64,000 nucleotides of DNA from Flavobacteriales bacterium (GCA_947497485.1 CANMHB010000005.1:145289-209288); one strand, 5' to 3'; counted from the stretch's first letter, positions 27,381 to 36,650 are shown. A program made the numbers and translations. The notes: a model not told the origin generated them from the sequence alone.

Positions 27381-27821
27381 ATGAATGAGGACTCGAAGAC
27401 GACACTAATTGATTTTACAATCCGACATGCTTGGCATCGAATTTCAAGAATGTATAATCAAAAGGCTACTATTCATGGTCTAACAATGTCATATGGTTTT
27501 ATATTGATGATGGTTGAAAAGGAAGGTACGCCGAGCACAAAGCTAGGACCGATGATGGGAATGGAACCTACTTCCCTTTCCAGAACAATGAAATCAATGG
27601 AGCATGAAGGATACATTAGAAGGGAAGAATCAGCAAATGATAAACGCAAGGTTTTGATTTTTTTAACTGAGAAAGGATTGGAAAAACGACGATTAATTCG
27701 GAGCTTTCTTCTTTCGTTTAATGAAGAGCTTACAAGTAAAGTGTCAAAAACAGATTTAAAAGGATTTTACAACGTCATGGAAGCCCTTGACAATGTATTG
27801 GAAAATATTGAAAATGAATAA
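27381..27821 (+). CDS. MarR-family transcriptional regulator
   Basis: The 146-residue protein is a winged-helix MarR member: TPSTKLGPMMGMEPTSLSR forms the recognition-helix region near 50-70, followed by the wing GYIRREESANDKRKVLIFLT. It precedes a fatty-acid oxidation gene with only 10 bp between, so it probably controls that gene and itself through the repeat at 27344-27357. The inducing ligand may be an acyl-CoA (inference from context). Confidence 0.9.
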   Translation: MNEDSKTTLIDFTIRHAWHRISRMYNQKATIHGLTMSYGFILMMVEKEGTPSTKLGPMMGMEPTSLSRTMKSMEHEGYIRREESANDKRKVLIFLTEKGLEKRRLIRSFLLSFNEELTSKVSKTDLKGFYNVMEALDNVLENIENE

Positions 27822-27831
27822 ATTATTAATT

Positions 27832-30237
27832 ATGAACAGACATATTCGAAAAGTTGCAGTTTTAGGTTCTGGGGTAATGGGTTCCCGAATCGCTTGTCAT
27901 TTCGCTAATATCGGTTGCGAGGTATTACTTCTTGACATTGTTCCGAAAGATTTAACCCCTGAAGAAACACAAAAAGGTTTATCAATTGAATCAAAAAGTG
28001 TTAGAAATCGGATTGTCGACAGTTCGTTGCAGTTTGCGTTAAAATCAAATCCCTCACCAATATACCGAAAATCATTTGCCTCTCGCATTCAAACTGGAAA
28101 TTTGGAAGACGATTTAAGTAAAATTTCTGATTACGATTGGGTTATTGAGGTTGTAATTGAACGACTTGATATCAAACAGCAGCTTTTCGAACGTGTAGAA
28201 AAATACCGCAAACCAGGGACACTAATTACTTCCAATACATCTGGAATTCCCATTCATATGATGTCAGAAGGTCGCTCGGATGATTTTAAAGCAAATTTTT
28301 GTGGTACGCACTTTTTCAATCCACCGCGCTACTTGCAGTTATTAGAGATTATTCCAACAAAAGAAACAAATCAGCATGTTATCGATTTTCTGATGGACTA
28401 TGGACGGCGATATTTAGGGAAGAAAACGGTATTTTGTAAAGATACCCCAGGTTTTATTGGAAATCGTGTTGGGGTATACTCCATGGCAAAAATTATGGAA
28501 CTTGCCCAAGATTTAGGTCTAACAATCGAAGAAGCAGACTCGTTAACTGGTGCAATTTTGGAGCGTCCAAAAACAGGGACATTTAAACTCAGTGATTTAG
28601 TTGGTCTTGATACTGCGTATAATGTTACTAGGGGTCTTCAAGCAAACTTGAAAAATGATTCAATGGTTCAAGATTTGAAAGATTCCAAAGTCATGAGCTA
28701 CCTGATTGAAAATAAATTTCTTGGAGATAAAACAAAAAAAGGATTCTACTACAAAGAGAAAGATGCATCAGGTAAAACAAATCGTTTTGCACTAAATCTA
28801 GAAACCCTGGAATATCATCCCATGCAAAAACCAAAGCTTCCAATAGTTGAAATGGCGAAGCAGTCGCCAGATTTAAAAACAAGACTAGGGATGTTACTCA
28901 TGGACAAAACCAAAGCTGGAGACTTGTTGAGAAAACATTTTGGATCCTTGTTTGCCTATGTTTCACTTCGCGTTCCAGAAATAACAGATTCTTTTTACAG
29001 CATTGATGACGCTATTCGGACTGGTTACGCTTGGACGTATGGACCTTTTGAAAACTGGGATATGATTGGCGTTCAAAAAGGTATTCAACTTGCAGAATCC
29101 GAAGGATATCAAATTGCTGACTGGGTAAAAGAAATGTTAGCAGCAGGAAACAATTCCTTTTATAAAATTGAAAATGGACAAAAACTTTATTACGATCAAT
29201 CATCAAAATCATACAAGGTAATTCCTGGAACAGAAGATTTGGTCGTTTTGGATAACCTGCGTGAGTCGAAAAAAGTTTGGGGAAATTCAGATACAACTGT
29301 TGTAGACCTGGGTGATGGAATACTGAACTTGGAGTTCCATACGAAAATGAATACAATCGGCGGAGGCGTAATTGAAGGAATGAACAAAGCCATGGAATTA
29401 GCAGAAAAAGATTACCGAGGACTTGTTATTTCCAATACAGGCGCAAATTTCTCTGCTGGAGCCAATGTCGGAATGATCTTCATGATGGCTGTTGAACAAG
29501 ATTTTGATGAATTAAATTTTGCTGTAAAAGCCTTTCAAGATGCGATGATGCGTGTACGATATTGCAATGTACCTGTTGTCGTCGCTCCTCACAATCTCAC
29601 CCTTGGGGGAAGCTGCGAAATGTCCATGCATGCTGATAAAGTAGTTGCACATGCAGAAACATACATGGGATTAGTTGAATTTGGAGTTGGAGTTATTCCC
29701 GGTGGCGGTGGAACAAAAGAATTTGCAAAAAGACTTTCAGATGAACTTACGGATGGAGATATTAAAATCAACCGCATGCGTGAACGCTTCTTAACTATCG
29801 GACAAGCAAAGGTATCAACATCAGCATACGAAGCCTTTGATTTAGGCTATTTGCGCGAAGGAACAGATGAAGTTGTAGTTAGCCGAGAATATCAACTAAC
29901 GCGCGCAAAAGCTGCGTGTTTAGAGATGGCAGAGGCCGGATATGTACCTCCAAAGCGAAGTAAAAACATTACCGTTTTGGGTCAAGAAGGACTTGGAATT
30001 GTTTATGTAGGAGCTCATTCGATGTTTTCGGGTAATTACATGTCGGAACACGACAAAGTTATTTCTGAAAAACTAGGATTCGTTTTATGCGGAGGTGATT
30101 TATCGGAAAACACTGTTGTTTCAGAGCAATACTTGTTAGATTTAGAACGCAAAACATTCGTGGAATTATGTGCTGAACGTAAAACTTTGGAACGCCTAGA
30201 AAGCATAATTAAGCATGGTAGAATTTTAAGAAATTAA
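27832..30237 (+). CDS. 3-hydroxyacyl-CoA dehydrogenase/enoyl-CoA hydratase fusion (FadB-like)
   Basis: The 801-residue protein has the NAD-binding dehydrogenase first (VAVLGSGVMGSR near 8; TSNTSGIPIHMMSEG; GTHFFNPPRYLQLLEI) and a crotonase-type hydratase second (NTGANFSAGANVGM, ALGG-like TLGGSCEMSMHAD, GVIPGGGGTKEFA). This order is opposite to E. coli FadB but usual in Bacteroidetes. It carries out two steps of beta-oxidation. ATG at 27832 gives the family start (MNRHIRKVAVLG); earlier ATGs lie inside the marR gene. The thiolase and acyl-CoA dehydrogenase genes that usually follow are absent; a tRNA and an integrase come next. Confidence 0.92.
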   Translation: MNRHIRKVAVLGSGVMGSRIACHFANIGCEVLLLDIVPKDLTPEETQKGLSIESKSVRNRIVDSSLQFALKSNPSPIYRKSFASRIQTGNLEDDLSKISDYDWVIEVVIERLDIKQQLFERVEKYRKPGTLITSNTSGIPIHMMSEGRSDDFKANFCGTHFFNPPRYLQLLEIIPTKETNQHVIDFLMDYGRRYLGKKTVFCKDTPGFIGNRVGVYSMAKIMELAQDLGLTIEEADSLTGAILERPKTGTFKLSDLVGLDTAYNVTRGLQANLKNDSMVQDLKDSKVMSYLIENKFLGDKTKKGFYYKEKDASGKTNRFALNLETLEYHPMQKPKLPIVEMAKQSPDLKTRLGMLLMDKTKAGDLLRKHFGSLFAYVSLRVPEITDSFYSIDDAIRTGYAWTYGPFENWDMIGVQKGIQLAESEGYQIADWVKEMLAAGNNSFYKIENGQKLYYDQSSKSYKVIPGTEDLVVLDNLRESKKVWGNSDTTVVDLGDGILNLEFHTKMNTIGGGVIEGMNKAMELAEKDYRGLVISNTGANFSAGANVGMIFMMAVEQDFDELNFAVKAFQDAMMRVRYCNVPVVVAPHNLTLGGSCEMSMHADKVVAHAETYMGLVEFGVGVIPGGGGTKEFAKRLSDELTDGDIKINRMRERFLTIGQAKVSTSAYEAFDLGYLREGTDEVVVSREYQLTRAKAACLEMAEAGYVPPKRSKNITVLGQEGLGIVYVGAHSMFSGNYMSEHDKVISEKLGFVLCGGDLSENTVVSEQYLLDLERKTFVELCAERKTLERLESIIKHGRILRN

Positions 30238-30354
30238 TTTTTTGAGTAAACGCTTGTAAATACGAAAAGATTATTTAATTTTGTATCCGCTTTTAACGAA
30301 AGCACACACGTTTTCTAATTTCGCTGTTGCGAAAGTCTGAAAAGATAGAAAAAC

Positions 30355-30428
30355 GGTTTGGTAGTTCAGTTGGTTAGAATACCTGCCTGTCACGCAGGGG
30401 GTCGCGGGTTCGAGTCCCGTCCAGACCG
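30355..30428 (+). tRNA. tRNA-Asp (GTC), likely integration site
   Basis: The 74-nt sequence folds as a cloverleaf: acceptor 30355-30361 with 30421-30427, discriminator G30428, anticodon stem CCTGC/GCAGG around anticodon GTC at 30389-30391, and T arm GCGGG-TTCGAGT-CCCGT. CCA is not encoded. A tyrosine integrase gene begins 294 bp downstream, which is typical of elements that insert at the 3' end of a tRNA. Confidence 0.95.
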
Positions 30429-30463
30429 CTGGTAGTGTTTCGCAAACAAACACAAAAGCACTT

Positions 30464-30500
30464 AAAACCCTTGAAAATGCTATGTTTTCAAGGGTTTTTT
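30464..30500 (+). terminator. Terminator after tRNA-Asp
   Basis: A 14-bp stem (30464-30477 with 30485-30498) is followed by a T run. It lies 36 bp past the tRNA. Confidence 0.9.
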
Positions 30501-30544
30501 GTTTCTAGTAGGTTTCATTTAAAGTCAAAAATTTACATAATATA

Positions 30545-30691
30545 GGTAACCTATTCGGTTACCAAAAAAAAAGATTGTAATTTTGGGTAACCGAGACATA
30601 GCTCAAGAAGCTGGATTTTAAATAATTACAGCGTTTGTATTTGAAAAAGTTTTGATATCGAAAACAAAACAGGTAACCGAAAGAGGTTACC
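30545..30691. repeat. Five GGTAACC-type heptamers before the integrase
   Basis: GGTAACC at 30545-30551, GGTTACC at 30557-30563, GGTAACC at 30586-30592, GGTAACC at 30672-30678 and GGTTACC at 30685-30691. The first and last pairs are inverted repeats with 5- and 6-nt spacers. Such spaced repeats between the tRNA end and an integrase gene suggest arm-type integrase sites or operators. Confidence 0.65.
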
Positions 30692-30721
30692 GTTTAAACG
30701 AAACTTTTAAAATACAATGTT

Positions 30722-31981
30722 ATGAATCAAAATTATTCCCTCCTGTTCTGGCTGAACAGAAGCAAAGCAAAAAACGGTAAAGCTCCTATTTACTGCAGGA
30801 TTACCATTGACGGTAAGCGAACTGAAATTTCCATGCGACAAAACATTGATCCATCAAAGTGGAATACTCATGCCGGACAAGTGAAACCACATACCACCGA
30901 ATTAAGAATGCTCAATAGTTATTTGGAAATGGTAAAAAACAAGGTCTACAAACATTTCATGGAGTTAAACGCCAAAGACATGTTTATTACCGGTGAAATG
31001 CTAAAGAACCTCTTGTTCAGTGTGGACGAAAAACAACACACCCTCATTTCCATCTTTGAATACCACAATGATAAAATGAAAGAAAGAATTGAAATTGATG
31101 TAGTGCCTTCGACATACATTAAATTCAACACAGTTCTCGGAAAATTAAAACTTTATCTAAAGGCACATCACAATCGAAGCGACATGTACCTGACTGAGCT
31201 CAATCATCGTTTTGTTGTTGATTTTGAACATTACCTGAGGGTTAAACACCAAATTGCACATAACACAACCATGAAGTATATTACCATGTTGAAGAAAGTC
31301 ATAAATATGGCAGTAAATAACGATTGGATGGAAAAAAATCCTTTTGCTGCATTCAAATGCACCAAACTCAATGTGCATCGCGAAATACTCGATGAAACTG
31401 AAATCATGTTATTACACGAGAAAGAATTTAACATCGAACGATTGGAAGAAGTGCGAGACATATTTTTATTCTGTTGTTATACTGGTTATGCTTTTGCTGA
31501 TGTTGAGAAACTAAAACGTACGGATTTAGCAAAAGGAATTGATGGTGATACATGGATATTTGCTAAACGAAAGAAAACCAATACCGTTTCGAATGTCCCC
31601 TTATTACCACAAGCAGAGGAAATCATTAAGAAATATGAGCAACATCCATACTGTTGCAAAACTGGAGTGTTACTTCCTGTGAAGTCTAACCAAAAAATGA
31701 ATGCATACTTAAAGGAAATTGCATCTGTCTGTGGAATAAAAAAAGAGCTGACCATGCATATTGCCCGACATACCTTTGCAACAACGGTAACCCTTTCAAA
31801 TGGAGTACCCATAGAAACCGTTTCCAAAATGCTGGGACATACCAAATTGGTCACCACACAGATTTATGCCAAGGTTCTGGATACCAAAGTAAGCCAAGAC
31901 ATGAAGGCATTGAGGTCCATTTTTGCAAACAAGGAGAAAACCTCAGAAAATCAAGATTCGGTAATCCGAAAAATAAGTTAA
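30722..31981 (+). CDS. Tyrosine-type site-specific integrase
   Basis: The 419-residue protein has an N-terminal arm-binding domain (FWLNRSKAKNGKAPIYCRI), a SAM-like core-binding domain (about 100-210) and a catalytic domain. Catalytic residues visible are HIAR (His346, Arg349), GHTK (His373) and nucleophile Tyr382 in TTQIYAKV. The place of the first catalytic Arg reads TGYAFADV, without Arg, as in IntDOT of CTnDOT, which also lacks it. It would integrate and excise the element at tRNA-Asp. A UUCG-loop terminator follows. Confidence 0.95.
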   Translation: MNQNYSLLFWLNRSKAKNGKAPIYCRITIDGKRTEISMRQNIDPSKWNTHAGQVKPHTTELRMLNSYLEMVKNKVYKHFMELNAKDMFITGEMLKNLLFSVDEKQHTLISIFEYHNDKMKERIEIDVVPSTYIKFNTVLGKLKLYLKAHHNRSDMYLTELNHRFVVDFEHYLRVKHQIAHNTTMKYITMLKKVINMAVNNDWMEKNPFAAFKCTKLNVHREILDETEIMLLHEKEFNIERLEEVRDIFLFCCYTGYAFADVEKLKRTDLAKGIDGDTWIFAKRKKTNTVSNVPLLPQAEEIIKKYEQHPYCCKTGVLLPVKSNQKMNAYLKEIASVCGIKKELTMHIARHTFATTVTLSNGVPIETVSKMLGHTKLVTTQIYAKVLDTKVSQDMKALRSIFANKEKTSENQDSVIRKIS

Positions 31982-31984
31982 TTC

Positions 31985-32009
31985 AAGGCAGCTTCGGCTG
32001 CCTTTTTTA
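31985..32009 (+). terminator. Terminator of the integrase gene
   Basis: An 8-bp GC-rich stem (31985-31992 with 31997-32004), TTCG tetraloop and T run directly after the integrase stop. Confidence 0.93.
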
Positions 32010-32031
32010 TTGCTTTGGAAAATTATTCCTA

Positions 32032-33303
32032 CTACAGCAAACGGACAAAATCTCGTTGAACACTTTGGATAATCGTTGCAGGTAAATTTAATTCATTCGC
32101 TTGGTCATTCCAATAAGCAATGGCATCTTGAATCTCTTGAATAACTTTTTTTGGATTTTTAATCGTGAATGTTTCGGCAATGGTAAGAACATCTTCCAAG
32201 GTAATATCAACCCGTTTAGCATTTATCGATAAAGCCCTGCTGGTTCTTGTATAGTTCATTAACGGATTCAAGGAATACGTGATGTCATAAGCCGGTGAAA
32301 TATTCCATTTGTCTTGTTCTTCCTCATAGATGAATGAGTGATTTTTCAAATGGTCATCCGAATTAAAAAAGACAACATTAAAAACCATGCGTTTAAAGAG
32401 TTCTTCTATATCACGATACGGAACTTTAAGAAACAATGCTAGTTCAAAGAGGTTTTCATAATTGGAATCTTTTGGACTTTGATAATCCCATCCTGTTAAT
32501 CCGGTCGCTGTCAACACATGTTTCTTCTTTCCCTCTTGACGATCAAAACGAAGCGTGGCAAAGTGTTTTTGCTCAATCAATTTAGAAGGCATCATGGAGA
32601 TTCCAAGATGAGTAGCCGTTAAGTAGTAGCAGTATTCAATGACTTCCCGACTATAGCCCAATTCATCATCCAAATGCAGCTTGATTAAATAGTGATTGTA
32701 TTCGGAAGAATGATTCAAATCCCCAGGAATAATTTCTCCAGTAGTTTTGTGTTCTGAAATGAGAATTTTAGGTCTGGCACCTCCTGCGGACGAACCAATC
32801 TTGAAAATATTCAACAATGCCTCATGATTGAGTGTTGACTCATGCTGTTCATCTTTTGCTTGTAAAACTTCTTTCAAAACAGCAATAATTTCAGTAAGGT
32901 CAATTGACGTTGATTGAGGAAGTTCCTTACTTGGTCGATATTCCAAAGCACCCATTCCACGGTCTGCCACATATGCCAATTGCTCAATGACAGAAATTTG
33001 ATTGAACTCTTTGTTACCTGATTCCATCCACTTCTTGAAAATGATATTTCCAAATACATCGGGCAATGAATCAGCAATCATCGGAGGAAGCCCTCGGAAT
33101 GTTTCAGAATTATAGTGACTTAATACCTGGACTTGTGGTGTTCGTTTTAAGATACCCGTAGCAGGAAACAAGTTGTGAAAACGATCGCTTTGAAGAAACT
33201 CGGGATTGTATTGAAAAGAAGATTTCTGTTGATTTTCATCAAATCCCAACCTCCCAATTTCTTGACCGAAGCAAAATACCGTTATGATGTCATTTTTCGC
33301 CAT
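32032..33303 (-). CDS. hipA: HipA-family serine/threonine kinase toxin
   Basis: The 423-residue protein matches HipA. The N-terminal domain contains LGFDENQQ and the LPDVFGNII segment, the ATP-binding region includes KIGSSAGGARPK, and the catalytic loop SDDHLKNHSFIY is followed by ISPAYDITYS. HipA kinases phosphorylate an aminoacyl-tRNA synthetase and stop growth; the target here is unknown. It follows hipB by 4 bp on the minus strand. All motifs are intact. Toxin-antitoxin pairs of this sort often stabilise mobile elements. Confidence 0.9.
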   Translation of the reverse strand: MAKNDIITVFCFGQEIGRLGFDENQQKSSFQYNPEFLQSDRFHNLFPATGILKRTPQVQVLSHYNSETFRGLPPMIADSLPDVFGNIIFKKWMESGNKEFNQISVIEQLAYVADRGMGALEYRPSKELPQSTSIDLTEIIAVLKEVLQAKDEQHESTLNHEALLNIFKIGSSAGGARPKILISEHKTTGEIIPGDLNHSSEYNHYLIKLHLDDELGYSREVIEYCYYLTATHLGISMMPSKLIEQKHFATLRFDRQEGKKKHVLTATGLTGWDYQSPKDSNYENLFELALFLKVPYRDIEELFKRMVFNVVFFNSDDHLKNHSFIYEEEQDKWNISPAYDITYSLNPLMNYTRTSRALSINAKRVDITLEDVLTIAETFTIKNPKKVIQEIQDAIAYWNDQANELNLPATIIQSVQRDFVRLL

Positions 33304-33307
33304 GCTG

Positions 33308-33577
33308 CTAATATAAAGAAGTCAATTGTTCGGTTTCATTTCGTTTATCCATCAAAAATTGATTAAACCCAACCAACGCATCAAAGTGATTAAACACCTT
33401 GAGTAAGGTATCAATGGTGAAGTTTTTACCTGATTCCAAATTCTGAATCGTAATTCTGGAGAGCTCAAGTTGGTCTGCTAACTCCTGTTGTGAAAGCTTT
33501 TGCTGTTTGCGATAAGACTTCACCAACTGTGCGATTTCCGATTTAACGTCTTTTATTTTTAAGTTACCAGTAAACAT
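33308..33577 (-). CDS. hipB: HipB-like antitoxin, XRE-family HTH
   Basis: The product is a single HTH_3 domain: LVKSYRKQQKLSQQELADQL, then LSRITIQNLESGK, and a C-terminal tail to NETEQLTSLY. It would neutralise HipA and repress the operon. ATG at 33577 is chosen because a -7 element (TATATTTG, minus strand, 33596-33603) and an operator-like palindrome (33580-33597) lie just upstream. The longer frame to 33625 would run through both. Confidence 0.85.
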   Translation of the reverse strand: MFTGNLKIKDVKSEIAQLVKSYRKQQKLSQQELADQLELSRITIQNLESGKNFTIDTLLKVFNHFDALVGFNQFLMDKRNETEQLTSLY

Positions 33578-33579
33578 AT

Positions 33580-33603
33580 TGCATAATATATTATTCAAAT
33601 ATA
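33580..33603 (-). promoter_or_regulatory. hipBA promoter with operator palindrome
   Basis: Near-perfect palindrome TGCATAAT-AT-ATTATTCA (33580-33597, 7 of 8 pairs) abuts TATATTTG (minus strand, 33596-33603). This fits autorepression by HipB and fixes the antitoxin start at 33577. Confidence 0.55.
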
Positions 33604-33760
33604 TAGATTTTAAATCTTTTTGCATAATTAACTATACTTTTTAATATAAAAAACTAACGAAATATGAATTTCTGTTTAATACCATTTCAACCTACACTTC
33701 CGAACCAACAAAACATCAGAAAAATCATCCCAAAAACAGGTAATTTGACCCCACTAAAAA

Positions 33761-33778
33761 TTGCGTATTTCCACGCAA
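33761..33778. promoter_or_regulatory. Inverted repeat upstream of rteC-like gene
   Basis: TTGCGT at 33761-33766 and ACGCAA at 33773-33778 form a perfect 6-bp inverted repeat with a 6-nt spacer, 92 bp before the RteC-family gene. It is a possible regulator site or RNA hairpin. Nothing else stands out in 33626-33869. Confidence 0.35.
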
Positions 33779-33869
33779 AAAATTCACGTTAAAAATTCAA
33801 TCAAGGGAATTAGTAAAATCATTCTCCTTTTTTTCTCACGTAAAACCTCGAAACATAAATTTTGAGGTT

Positions 33870-34676
33870 ATGAGTAAATTCAATGAAATGTTCAAAGCGT
33901 ACAATTCAGAAATTAGCGAATTGTACGCCCAACGAACAGAAAACAAAGCGCGAACTGGATTAATAGTAGAAATGAGCGATCATGTATTAGAAAAAATGCG
34001 TGAATTGTTTGACAATGATGGATTTCAATCTCCTAGTGATGAAATTGATTTCTTTAAATCAATCAAACCGAAAATCCTAGCCCAACGAATTGCCAACAGT
34101 ATGCTACTAGATTTATTGCTAAAACAACGCATAAACAGTGAAGAGGAATTTGAAAAGTGCAAACAAGATAAACTCTTGCAACTCAAAAGCTATTTTTCGG
34201 AATACGCTGAATTTTACAAATACATTAATTCACAAAACACCTGTCGCGACGAATATTATTTCACATTACATGCTTCAAAAACAGATATAGTAACCAAGAT
34301 ACTTCCCAATATTGACAAGACATTTTCAACAGGTTACGATATGATTTTGGCTTACATATTAGCATGCGATATTTTAACCGAGAAAGCAGAAATACTTCAT
34401 GAAAATGAATGGAAGCCAGTCCCTCAATTGCATTGGACTTCTGCAAAATATGACTTGGTTGAACTTGTTTTGGCCTTACATCACCAAAAAGTGTTTAATA
34501 ACGGTAACAGTGATTTAAGAGAAATCGCATTGGCAATGGGCCAAATTTTCAATATGAACTTAAATGACATCAATAGAGCTTCTTTTTCAATAAAAAACCG
34601 CAAACGAGAAGGCAGTAAGTTTTTACATGAATTAGCCAGTAATTTAAACCGAATCATTTCTGAATCAAACAGATAG
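33870..34676 (+). CDS. RteC-family mobile-element regulator
   Basis: The 268-residue protein matches the RteC domain, strongest at the C-terminus: PQLHWTSAKYDLVELVLALH, FNNGNSDLREIALAMGQIF and SIKNRKREGSKFLHELA. In CTnDOT, RteC activates excision genes of the conjugative transposon. Its presence with an integrase supports an integrative element here. It is followed by a 313-bp gap. Confidence 0.88.
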   Translation: MSKFNEMFKAYNSEISELYAQRTENKARTGLIVEMSDHVLEKMRELFDNDGFQSPSDEIDFFKSIKPKILAQRIANSMLLDLLLKQRINSEEEFEKCKQDKLLQLKSYFSEYAEFYKYINSQNTCRDEYYFTLHASKTDIVTKILPNIDKTFSTGYDMILAYILACDILTEKAEILHENEWKPVPQLHWTSAKYDLVELVLALHHQKVFNNGNSDLREIALAMGQIFNMNLNDINRASFSIKNRKREGSKFLHELASNLNRIISESNR

Positions 34677-34989
34677 TAATTTAAAACACGGAAATTGTAT
34701 GAATTTCATGAAGTCTAATGGCGTATAACATTTTATTTCAGCACATTAACTATTCATTACCATCAATAATCACCGAAAAACAATTCCATCAATCGGTAGT
34801 TTTACGCCTTTGATTCATCCGCATAGTAAATCAAATATGCACCGCTTTCAATCAACTTGAATCCTTAAAATGCGGCTTTTGAATCATTACACCACAATTC
34901 AATAATTTATTTCTGCCAACTGCGGTAAAGTTGGATAAATGTGCTGTCCGACAGTATGAAATTTGCCACTCGATATCAAAACTTTTAAT
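34677..34989. other. Intergenic region between rteC-like and excisionase-like genes
   Basis: No ORF of note on either strand. It holds one clear element, the inverted repeat CTGTC-C-GACAG at 34944-34954, 36 bp before the next start. The position between an RteC-like gene and a small HTH gene fits a regulated excision promoter, but no TAnnTTTG element was found. Confidence 0.4.
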
Positions 34990-35307
34990 ATGCAAATTTC
35001 AGTAATTACAAAAGAAGACCTGGAGGAATTCAAAAATGACCTCTTAGAAGAAATGGAGAAAATCCTCAAGACTCACAAGAGCAAATCCGGGCAACAATCT
35101 TTCGGACAAATCCCGAAGGATAAAAGATGGATGAAGGCTACAGAAGCTAGAAAACTCCTGAGTATTTCACAAGGCACCTTTCACAAACTCAAAATCAATG
35201 GCATCATACCATACAGCCGTATCGGTAAGGTTTGCTTATTCGATTATGATGAGATTGTAAAAATTATCCAAGAAAATAAAATCCACAATGGCATCTTCCG
35301 ATCATGA
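34990..35307 (+). CDS. Excisionase-like HTH DNA-binding protein
   Basis: The 105-residue product has an N-terminal charged helix (KEDLEEFKNDLLEEMEKIL) and a MerR/excisionase-type winged helix: KATEARKLLSISQGTFHKLK followed by NGIIPYSRIGKVCLFDYDEI. Such proteins assist integrase in excision or regulate element genes. ATG at 34990 is preferred to TTG at 34963. Its stop overlaps the next start (ATGA at 35304). Confidence 0.85.
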   Translation: MQISVITKEDLEEFKNDLLEEMEKILKTHKSKSGQQSFGQIPKDKRWMKATEARKLLSISQGTFHKLKINGIIPYSRIGKVCLFDYDEIVKIIQENKIHNGIFRS

Positions 35308-35972
35308 ATTACATTGCACACTTGACAGCCGCTATGGAAAAAATCGAAAAAGAAGGACGGCTCCATTCAAGTCATGTCGCTTTGTATTTGGCACTCTTTC
35401 AATACTGGAACATGAATCGATTTAAAAATCCCATTTCCATTCATCGGGAAGATACCTTGAACTTGTCAAAGATTGGTTCAAGAAACACATATTATAAGTG
35501 CATGAAAGAATTAAGCAACTGGGGGTTTTTGTTGTATTACCCATCTCACGATTCCAAGAAAGGTAGCATCATTGAGATGTACAATTTCGATACAACCAGT
35601 GATACAACCACTGGTACAACCAATGTACTAGCAGTGGGACAAGCACTGGTACCTTCTATAAACAATATAAACAAAATAAAACATACTAAACTATTAAAAC
35701 AAAAAGAAAGTAAAATTAATTTTACTCCGCCCACCTTAGAGGAAGTTTTAAATTTTTTCAAGGAGCAAAAATTTTCTACGGAAGAAGCCGAACCTTTTTT
35801 TCTCTACTATCAAGCCAATGGTTGGCTTGTCGGAAAAGCAAAAATGAAAGACTGGCAGGCTGCAGCTCGTAACTGGATCCTGCGAAGCAAAAAGTTCCAA
35901 GCCGAAAAAAGTGGCAAACTCACTCCACATCAATTACACGCAAAACCCACGAATTATGAAGAAACCCTATGA
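35304..35972 (+). CDS. Phage/element replication protein (DnaD- or O-like)
   Basis: The 222-residue protein has an N-terminal winged-helix region (SSHVALYLALFQYWNMNRF, then LSKIGSRNTYYKCMKEL), a Thr-rich linker, and a C-terminal segment FFLYYQANGWLVGKAKMKDW followed by AARNWI. This last pattern is typical of replisome-organizer proteins of Bacteroidetes phages and elements. It would bind the origin and recruit helicase through the DnaC-like product encoded next, whose start lies inside its 3' end. Confidence 0.65.
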   Translation: MNYIAHLTAAMEKIEKEGRLHSSHVALYLALFQYWNMNRFKNPISIHREDTLNLSKIGSRNTYYKCMKELSNWGFLLYYPSHDSKKGSIIEMYNFDTTSDTTTGTTNVLAVGQALVPSINNINKIKHTKLLKQKESKINFTPPTLEEVLNFFKEQKFSTEEAEPFFLYYQANGWLVGKAKMKDWQAAARNWILRSKKFQAEKSGKLTPHQLHAKPTNYEETL

Positions 35973-36606
35973 CCCGGCAACGGAAAAGCCCTATTTCATT
36001 GACGAAGAAGGCGCACGCAACTACGATTACGTCAATACGCTTCGTTATTTGCAACACAAAGGTCGTCTGAAATTCGGCAAGCATTTTCGCATTCACAAAG
36101 AAGATTTAACCATCATTTCCAAACTGTTGGTGTACTTCACCAAGAGCGAGAATTTTTATGAAAAGTATAGTCTTGATCCCAACAAAGGGATCTTGTTAGC
36201 GGGCCCGATTGGTTGCGGTAAAACCTCACTCATGACACTCATGACGGACTTTACTTTTGAAGTCAACCATTTCTTCATCCGTTCCACAAGAGCCGTTGCA
36301 GCTGAGTTTCACGAAGAAGGCTATCAAACCTTGCAGAAGTATTCCAACAACCCAAAAATCTATTGCTTCGATGATTTGGGAGTGGAACAAAACATGAAAT
36401 ACTACGGAAACGAGTGCAACACCATTGCCGAAATCCTCTTGAATCGCTACGAACTGATGGTTCGCCAGGGTTATGTCACCCATGCCACCACCAACCTCAG
36501 TGCTTCCGATCTCGAAGCCATTTACGGAAATCGCTTGCGCTCCCGGATGCGTGAAATGTTCAACCTCATCTCGTTCCCAAACGAATCACCCGACAAACGA
36601 AAATGA
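35956..36606 (+). CDS. DnaC-like AAA+ ATPase
   Basis: The 216-residue protein has Walker A GPIGCGKTSL near residue 80, Walker B IYCFDDLGVEQ near 140, a sensor-like THATTNLSASDL and an Arg-rich end (GNRLRSRMREMF). It resembles DnaC/IstB-type helicase loaders. ATG at 35956 gives the usual start; it overlaps the upstream gene by 17 bp. Together the pair forms a replication module of the element. Confidence 0.85.
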   Translation: MKKPYDPATEKPYFIDEEGARNYDYVNTLRYLQHKGRLKFGKHFRIHKEDLTIISKLLVYFTKSENFYEKYSLDPNKGILLAGPIGCGKTSLMTLMTDFTFEVNHFFIRSTRAVAAEFHEEGYQTLQKYSNNPKIYCFDDLGVEQNMKYYGNECNTIAEILLNRYELMVRQGYVTHATTNLSASDLEAIYGNRLRSRMREMFNLISFPNESPDKRK

Positions 36607-36650
36607 ACGTATTTCTACCCAAAATTAATAGTACTTATACTAAATTTTAC

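Noticed and set aside
30241..30300. Insertion sequences or transposase genes
   Set aside because: No transposase motifs or terminal inverted repeats with target duplications were recognised anywhere in the window.
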